A stretch of DNA of 64,000 nucleotides. It comes from Paenibacillus polygoni (GTDB lineage: Bacteria; Bacillota; Bacilli; Paenibacillales; Paenibacillaceae). The position numbers were made by a program, and so were the translations under genes. The DNA lies in the NCBI RefSeq assembly GCF_030263935.1, contig NZ_CP127162.1:1435501-1499500 (forward strand), written 5' to 3'. The first letter of the stretch is position 1. The number at the start of each line of letters is the position of its first letter. Positions 59,390 to 64,000 of this stretch are shown piece by piece. Under the pieces are notes generated by a model. The model did not search any database and had not been told where the DNA came from. It saw nothing but the letters and a program-made list of their open reading frames with translations.

Positions 59390-59749
59390 ATGAGTAAACT
59401 CACCGTATATCAATATGCGAAATGCGGCACTTGCCGTAAAGCAGTAAAATGGCTGGAGGCAGCTGGACATGATCTAACGCAAATTCCAATTTTTGAAGAG
59501 CCGCCTACAGTAGAGGAATTAGCATCCCTTGTTGAAAACAGCGGACTAGAGCTGAAAAAGTTTTTCAATACAAGTGGAGAAGTCTATAAGGAAATGAATC
59601 TTAAGGACCAGCTAAAAGGAATGAGCAGAGAAGAACAGTTACAACTGTTGGCCTCTAACGGCAGACTGATTAAACGTCCGATTGTGACGGACGGAAGCAA
59701 GGTAACCGTTGGTTTCAAAGAAGAACAATTTCAAGAAACTTGGGGTTGA
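59390..59749 (+). CDS. ArsC/Spx-fold protein
   Basis: This 119-residue thioredoxin-like protein belongs to the ArsC family, nearest to Bacillus YusI/MgsR-Spx type. It has the redox pair CGTC at residues 13-16, then the helix KAVKWLEAAGHD and the cis-proline KRPIVTDG near residue 95. Spx-like members bind RNA polymerase, while ArsC reduces arsenate. The arsenate-binding arginines are not clear and the basic polymerase-contact residues cannot be judged by eye. TAGGAGGACC precedes ATG 59390. Probably a stress or redox protein. Confidence 0.85.
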   Translation: MSKLTVYQYAKCGTCRKAVKWLEAAGHDLTQIPIFEEPPTVEELASLVENSGLELKKFFNTSGEVYKEMNLKDQLKGMSREEQLQLLASNGRLIKRPIVTDGSKVTVGFKEEQFQETWG

Positions 59750-59826
59750 CCTGATCACCCCTTTTTAGAAGCGTGACTTTGGTATGCTTTCCAGTGTTTT
59801 ATCCCCAAACCTAGTGCAGCCTGTGC

Positions 59827-59832
59827 TATAAT
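59827..59832 (+). promoter_or_regulatory. Extended -10 element before the exonuclease gene
   Basis: TGCTATAAT gives TG one base before a perfect TATAAT. No good -35 is needed for such a promoter and none is evident. Confidence 0.6.
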
Positions 59833-59881
59833 ACAGGTATTATAAATATAGGTATGGAATAGAACAGGAGCGTTATCATAA

Positions 59882-60781
59882 GTGAGTAATGAAACAAAAG
59901 AACAACAATCGGTATTGATCGTCGACGGTATGGCCGTCTTATTTCGTGCGTATTTTGCTACAGCTGCTGGCGGGTATATTCGTCGTACAAAAGACGGGCT
60001 GGCCACAAATGCAGTTTATGGCTTTATTCGGTATTTTTGGGATGCAGTTCAGACATTTAACCCGACACATGTGGTATGCTGCTGGGATTTAGGTGGAGGA
60101 ACTTTCCGAGGCGAGCATTATGCGGCATATAAGGGGAATCGTCCGGAAGCGCCGGAAGATTTAATTCCTCAGTTTACCATGATTCAAGAAGTAATGGAGA
60201 GTCTCGGTATTCCAAACATTAGTGCTCCAGGTTATGAAGCTGACGATTGTATTGGAACGTTAAGTCGTCTATATAGCGAAGATCTTGGTATGAATGTGAT
60301 GATTCTGTCTGGAGATCACGATCTTCTTCAGCTTGTAAATGATCGTACCAGTGTGATTATAATGAAAAAAGGGCATGGTAATTATAAAGTATATACTCCT
60401 GATTCCCTATATGAGGAGAAGGGGCTGCGTCCTCGTCAAATCATTGATATGAAGGGGCTTATGGGGGATGCAAGTGATAATTACCCGGGCGTTCGAGGAA
60501 TTGGCGAAAAAACAGCGATGAAGCTAGTTCAAGAGTATGAATCGATTGAAGGGATTCTTGAACATCTGGATGAACTTAGTCCTTCTATTCGCAAGAAGAT
60601 TGAGAATGACTTGGAGATGTTACATCTATCTCGCAAATTGGCTGAGATCCATTTGGAAGTTCCCGTTGCTTGTTCTCTGGAAAGTTGTGTTCTAAGTTTA
60701 GACCATCATCAGGTTATTGCGAAATTTGAAGAGCTTGAAATGAAAAGCTTGTGTTCACTGATCGGGGTTGCGATTAGTTAA
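59882..60781 (+). CDS. 5'-3' exonuclease, PolA N-domain type (YpcP-like)
   Basis: This 299-residue protein is a free-standing flap exonuclease similar to the 5' domain of DNA polymerase I and to Bacillus YpcP. It would remove RNA primers or flaps. Metal-binding acidic residues occur in LIVDGMAVLFRAYFA, YEADDCIGTLSR, LSGDHDLLQLV and KGLMGDASDNYPGVRGIGEKTA. The last includes the helix-3-turn-helix for DNA. GTG 59882 follows CAGGAG at 12 bases, rather far. Length agrees with the family. A second copy inside polA would be usual but is outside this window. Confidence 0.92.
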   Translation: MSNETKEQQSVLIVDGMAVLFRAYFATAAGGYIRRTKDGLATNAVYGFIRYFWDAVQTFNPTHVVCCWDLGGGTFRGEHYAAYKGNRPEAPEDLIPQFTMIQEVMESLGIPNISAPGYEADDCIGTLSRLYSEDLGMNVMILSGDHDLLQLVNDRTSVIIMKKGHGNYKVYTPDSLYEEKGLRPRQIIDMKGLMGDASDNYPGVRGIGEKTAMKLVQEYESIEGILEHLDELSPSIRKKIENDLEMLHLSRKLAEIHLEVPVACSLESCVLSLDHHQVIAKFEELEMKSLCSLIGVAIS

Positions 60782-60791
60782 AGATAGAATG

Positions 60792-60824
60792 AGATACGGA
60801 AGATTCTTTTCCGTATCTTTTTTT
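60792..60824 (+). terminator. Terminator after the exonuclease gene
   Basis: AGATACGGAA (60792-60801) pairs with TTCCGTATCT (60809-60818), followed by T residues. Confidence 0.92.
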
Positions 60825-60941
60825 GTGTATTTAGGCATTGACCTAAAACCGATTTCGGGGGATGATTAGATAAAGCCGGATCCTATCCTTATAAAGCGAT
60901 AATTAACTTCTTGGTATCTAGAAAAAATGGAGGCGTTACCA

Positions 60942-61612
60942 TTGAATGATATAGAGTCAGTTTTATATCGGATCGTATCTCTGAACGTGGGAACCAAGAA
61001 ACGGATGAAAAGCGGCAGGCAAGAGTTTTATTCAGCCATCGATAAACATCCTGTTTCAGATCGTATATATTTATCAAAACAGGGTTTGCCCGTGATGAAC
61101 AGGCTGATCTGATACACCATGGAGGCGTGGATAAGGCCGTATGTGTATTTGACTATCTTGCCTATCCTTCGTATGAAGCTTTTTTGGGACAAAACTTACA
61201 GCCAGGTGCATTTGGTGAGAATATTACGGTATCCGGCTGCAGTGAGCAGGACACATATATCGGTGATATATGGAAGCTTGGAGAAGCAACAGTACAAGTG
61301 AGTCAGCCGCGCGAACCTTGTTTTAAACTAGGTGTGAAACACAACAATAAGGAGCTTCCTTTGAAGTTTCAAACCACTGGAATTACAGGGTACTATTTTC
61401 GAGTGCTGGAAGAAGGATATGTCTCTGCTGAAAGTGAACTTGTTCTCTATTCACGTGCAGTAAGCAGTGTAAGTGTAATGGAGGCAAACTACATTATGCA
61501 TCAGAATAAAGATGATGTTCATGCAGTACATAAGCTTCTTTCTGTGGATTCTCTATCAGCGAGCTGGAAATCCACACTGACAAAAAGATGGGAAAAGCAA
61601 CAACTCAACTAG
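60942..61612 (+). pseudogene. MOSC-domain protein gene split by a one-base deletion
   Basis: MOSC proteins bind sulfur and molybdopterin-type groups; small ones (YiiM type) protect against N-hydroxylated bases. Here the N-terminal part (VLYRIVSLNVGTKKRM, SAIDKHPV, LSKQGL) is read in one frame from TTG 60942. The rest (RDEQADLIHHGGVDKAVCVFDY, then PGAFGENITVSG, IGDIWKLGEATVQVSQPREPCFKL) is in another. Between TTG 61086-61088 and CGT 61091 there are two bases where one codon is expected, so one base is missing. The cysteine in REPCFKL is kept. Both halves are otherwise well preserved, so the lesion is recent or is a sequencing error. GGAGG lies eight bases before the TTG. Confidence 0.87.
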
Positions 61613-61634
61613 AATCATACGAAAGGGTGTTAAT

Positions 61635-62516
61635 GTGCGAGTATTAGGTGCTATTGAAGCTGGTGGAACAAAATTTGTATGCGGGATCGGTAATGAAGAG
61701 GGTGAAATTTTTGAAAGGGTTAGTTTTCCGACCACAACGCCTGAAGAAACGATGGCCCAAGTGATTGCTTATTTTGAAGACAAGAAATTCGATGCACTTG
61801 GTGTAGGTTCCTTTGGACCAATCGATCCCATTAAGAATAGTCCTACCTATGGACATATTACGACAACACCTAAACCGTTTTGGGGCGGTTATGATATGAT
61901 TGGCAAGCTAAAAGAACACTTTGATGTACCTATGAATTTCGATACAGATGTAAATGGAGCTGCGCTTGGTGAGTATACTTGGGGCGCTGCAAAGGGATTA
62001 GACAGCTGTATTTACATCACTGTCGGTACGGGAATCGGCGCAGGAGCCGTTGTTGGAGGACAACTGGTTCATGGTCTATCACATCCCGAAATGGGACATA
62101 TCAGTGTAAGACGCCATCCGAATGATACCTTTGAAGGCTTCTGTCCATTTCATGCTGATTGTCTTGAAGGGATGGCAGCCGGGCCTGCGATCCTTAAACG
62201 CTGGGGAAAAGCTGGCGCGGAACTGGCGGCCGATCATCCGGCTTGGGAGATGGAAGCTTATTATTTGGCTCAGGCTTTGGTCAATTATGTACTTATACTT
62301 TCACCGCAAAAAATTATTATGGGCGGCGGTGTAATGAAACAGGAGCAATTGTTCCCTGAGATTAGACGCCAATTGAAGACACTCTTAGGGGGATATGTAC
62401 AACATCCGAGTATTACCGAACACATCGATCAGTATGTCGTGTATCCGGAACTCGGAGACAATGCGGGTATTTGCGGTTCACTCGCTCTTGCCAAGCTGGC
62501 ATTAGAAGAACTATAA
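61635..62516 (+). CDS. ROK-family fructokinase (GmuE/ScrK-like)
   Basis: This 293-residue sugar kinase begins with LGAIEAGGTKFVCGIG (phosphate loop 1). It contains FGPIDP, the catalytic segment DTDVNGAALGE, GTGIGAGAVVGG, and the ROK zinc motif region HPEMGHISVRRHPNDTFEGFCPFHADCLEGMAAGPA. It should phosphorylate fructose or a related hexose with ATP. The short 290-residue form matches Bacillus YdhR/GmuE. GTG 61635 is preceded by GAAAGGGTG. It follows the MOSC pseudogene by 22 bases but is not functionally related. A strong hairpin 72 bases downstream may terminate it. Confidence 0.92.
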   Translation: MRVLGAIEAGGTKFVCGIGNEEGEIFERVSFPTTTPEETMAQVIAYFEDKKFDALGVGSFGPIDPIKNSPTYGHITTTPKPFWGGYDMIGKLKEHFDVPMNFDTDVNGAALGEYTWGAAKGLDSCIYITVGTGIGAGAVVGGQLVHGLSHPEMGHISVRRHPNDTFEGFCPFHADCLEGMAAGPAILKRWGKAGAELAADHPAWEMEAYYLAQALVNYVLILSPQKIIMGGGVMKQEQLFPEIRRQLKTLLGGYVQHPSITEHIDQYVVYPELGDNAGICGSLALAKLALEEL

Positions 62517-62524
62517 AAAGTAGT

Positions 62525-62552
62525 TTGAAATTATTTACATTTATGATATAGT
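62525..62552 (+). promoter_or_regulatory. Possible promoter upstream of the HRDC gene
   Basis: TTGAAA (62525-62530), a 16-base spacer and TATAGT (62547-62552). Confidence 0.5.
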
Positions 62553-62587
62553 ATTCGGTAACAGAACAGCGCGGAGTTACATGAGGA

Positions 62588-62628
62588 AGCACCTCTCTCA
62601 CATGGATATGTGAGAGAGGTGCTTTTTT
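62588..62628 (+). terminator. Strong terminator between fructokinase and HRDC genes, possible attenuator
   Basis: AGCACCTCTCTCACAT (62588-62603) pairs perfectly with ATGTGAGAGAGGTGCT (62608-62623), followed by T residues. It ends the fructokinase transcript, but a promoter and a ten-codon reading frame (ATG 62581 to TGA 62613, GGAG upstream) lie between, so it may also attenuate the HRDC gene. Confidence 0.92.
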
Positions 62629-62676
62629 GCGTGTTACTTTTGTACTGTCTGATTTTGAGAGAAGGCTGGGAAGAGG

Positions 62677-63681
62677 ATGAATATTGTATTTATGAATCAA
62701 TTATCTGTAACTTCAGAGCAGAGCGAAGCAAAGTATGCACGGTTATGGATAGGGGAAGAAGAAGACTTGTGGCAGCTTGGCTGGAGCAGTATGAATACGG
62801 GGGAAGAACAGGTCGATATTTGGTATGAGGGCGGTTCTTGGAATGAGCTATTGCATATCTATCGTTTTCAGCTGGCAATCAAGATGAGTGAAGGCTACAG
62901 GCCGCTTATTGACGGCATATTTCATGAAACCGAAGAAGTGAAACAGCGAAATCAGCATACGCAGAAACTACAATGTTATAGCGAACTATATAGTCGTGAA
63001 GAGTTATATCAAGCTTTATGTATATGGCGGCGAAAGAAAGCATCAACGGAGCGCAAAGCGCCTTATTTTATCGCGAGTAATCGATTGCTTCGGATGATTA
63101 GCACCTTTGTGCCTCATACCTTGGAAGAATTGCGGGAATTACCTGGTGTAGGTGAGAATAAGTTGGCTGAATATGGCGAGGAATTGCTGGAAATCACCAC
63201 GAAAGAAACAAGAGAACATGGTTTCCCGCTTAATTGGGTAGCTACAAAGCTGTCGGAAGAAGAATATGAGTCATGGAATTATCGGCAAAAAGAGCAAAAG
63301 TATAAACAGGAGCTGGAAAAATTCAATCTAAAGAAATCCGTTCTAACAGGGATAGTTGAGGGTCAGTCTCTTGATGATCTCAGTACACTTACAGGTGTCA
63401 ACCGTAGAGAACTCGTTGATTTTCTGGAGGAACTTGATAAGAGTGGTTATGATACAGAGATACTGATCGGAAAAGAACTAACATGGATGACAGATGATGA
63501 GCAAGAGCTGATCTGGAATGCTTATGATGAGCTGGGAACAAGCTTTTTAAAGCCTGTATTACACCGAGTGTATGGTGAAGATCCTGCAGGAGCCGGCTCC
63601 CTTGATCAATTGTATGAGCGGCTGCGTATGGTTCGTATTCGTTACCGGAGACAGACGGAGACAAGCAAACAGGTTGGATAA
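62677..63681 (+). CDS. HRDC-domain protein, unknown role
   Basis: This 334-residue soluble protein has an HRDC domain at about residues 105-175 (REELYQALCIWRRKKA, PYFIASNRLLRMISTFVPHTLEELRELPGVGENKLAEYGEELLEI). That fold binds nucleic acid at the C-terminus of RecQ helicases and RNase D. No helicase or nuclease core is present. The following LTGIVEGQSLDDLSTLTGVNRRELVDFLEEL segment resembles the helicase-associated HTH seen after HRDC in RecQ-like proteins. It may therefore be a stand-alone RecQ-type C-terminal adaptor. ATG 62677 has GGGAAGAGG just upstream. A leader with a possible attenuator precedes it. Confidence 0.8.
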   Translation: MNIVFMNQLSVTSEQSEAKYARLWIGEEEDLWQLGWSSMNTGEEQVDIWYEGGSWNELLHIYRFQLAIKMSEGYRPLIDGIFHETEEVKQRNQHTQKLQCYSELYSREELYQALCIWRRKKASTERKAPYFIASNRLLRMISTFVPHTLEELRELPGVGENKLAEYGEELLEITTKETREHGFPLNWVATKLSEEEYESWNYRQKEQKYKQELEKFNLKKSVLTGIVEGQSLDDLSTLTGVNRRELVDFLEELDKSGYDTEILIGKELTWMTDDEQELIWNAYDELGTSFLKPVLHRVYGEDPAGAGSLDQLYERLRMVRIRYRRQTETSKQVG

Positions 63682-63758
63682 AAGGAGGAAGGTCACGATA
63701 CATATAACTTCTGTAAATAACTCAGTCTGAGGATATAAAAAGGCAGGGTGGATTATAT

Positions 63759-63794
63759 AGCAAAGGTTCCTCCACAAATGAAGGAACCTTTGCT
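63759..63794. terminator. Inverted repeat between the HRDC gene and corA
   Basis: AGCAAAGGTTCCT (63759-63771) pairs perfectly with AGGAACCTTTGCT (63782-63794). The following bases are AT-rich rather than a T-run, so it may be a weak bidirectional terminator. Confidence 0.65.
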
Positions 63795-63865
63795 ATATAT
63801 GATATTTAGATGAAGATTAGATGAAGAATTAGTGATAATATCGGTGAAAGTGATCGCTAAAATTT

Positions 63866-64000
63866 CTAAATCCAATCTTTTTTACGGAATATCAGGTACA
63901 TCGTGATCCCAAGCGCTGCTATAATTCCAATGACGATAAAATATGAATATTCATAATCGAGCTCAGGCATATTTTTAAAGTTCATTCCATAGATCCCGGT
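63866..64000 (-). CDS. corA: CorA magnesium/cobalt transporter, C-terminal 44 residues
   Basis: The gene runs leftward and enters from beyond base 64000; only the last 44 codons and stop are here. It starts TGIYGMNFKNMPELD, containing the GMN selectivity motif at the mouth of the CorA pore. The second transmembrane helix (YFIVIGIIAALGITMYLIF) and the basic end RKKDWI follow. CorA is a pentameric Mg2+ (and Co2+, Ni2+) channel. The rest of the protein cannot be assessed. Confidence 0.95.
   Translation of the reverse strand, partial: TGIYGMNFKNMPELDYEYSYFIVIGIIAALGITMYLIFRKKDWI

Overview
The window looks like a chromosomal segment of a low-to-mid GC, spore-forming Firmicute, most probably a member of the Paenibacillaceae (inference). 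The grounds are Bacillus-type gene neighbourhoods (ytqA-ytqB, pheS-pheT-zapA-mutS2, infC-rpmI-rplT, alaR-alaT), two tRNA-sensing T-box leaders, an L20-type autoregulatory leader, a bacillithiol-transferase-like protein, CotF-like coat proteins and a Spo0E-like phosphatase. I see no prophage, insertion sequence, CRISPR array or plasmid function. This is mostly core chromosome with small accessory insertions.

Layout. 1-4.5 kb: the 3' end of odhB, a YfiT-type protein, then a leftward block with an alpha/beta hydrolase, manA and the tRNA-wobble modification pair mnmL-mnmM. 4.8-9.5 kb: a small unknown protein, trmB, a leftward PAP2 phosphatase/glycosyltransferase pair, and a membrane family 2 glycosyltransferase with a long structured leader. 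9.5-11 kb: infC-rpmI-rplT. 11-16.2 kb: a nucleoside-type (BMP family) ABC importer operon. 16.3-25.5 kb: a Gly-rich protein, a GNAT enzyme, and the branched-chain amino acid genes ilvB-ilvN-ilvC-leuA and leuB, with an aldo/keto reductase inserted in reverse between leuA and leuB. 25.9-38 kb: a zinc protein, a soluble PAS histidine kinase, an M17 aminopeptidase, moxR-DUF58-DUF4129, a DRE-TIM aldolase, a GGDEF/EAL protein, two tRNAs and an SGNH hydrolase. 38-40.5 kb: an antibiotic-protection-type ABC-F gene behind an attenuator. 40.5-51.4 kb: T-box, pheS, pheT, a giant ZapA fusion, a CuA-type cupredoxin lipoprotein, a YvlD-like membrane protein and mutS2. 51.4-64 kb: a zinc-ribbon protein, an MFS transporter, coat proteins, alaR-alaT, a Spo0E-like protein, a lipoprotein, cobU-like/pduO/rluA, an ArsC-fold protein, a 5'-3' exonuclease, a frameshifted MOSC gene, a ROK fructokinase, an HRDC protein and the C-terminus of CorA.

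Most notable observations. (1) The ZapA homologue continues into about 950 residues of coiled coil with hendecad repeats (1020 aa; the family is normally about 85-110 aa). (2) The ABC-F gene has a complete leader cassette: promoter, tiny ORFs and a terminator whose 5' arm lies inside the leader ORF. A second, weaker cassette of the same logic precedes the HRDC gene. (3) Unassigned structured RNAs lie upstream of the family 2 glycosyltransferase gene and between ilvN and ilvC. (4) A stand-alone lipoprotein carries a complete CuA-type ligand set. (5) The MOSC gene is broken by one missing base. All functional statements are family-based inferences from reading the sequence. No database searches were possible.
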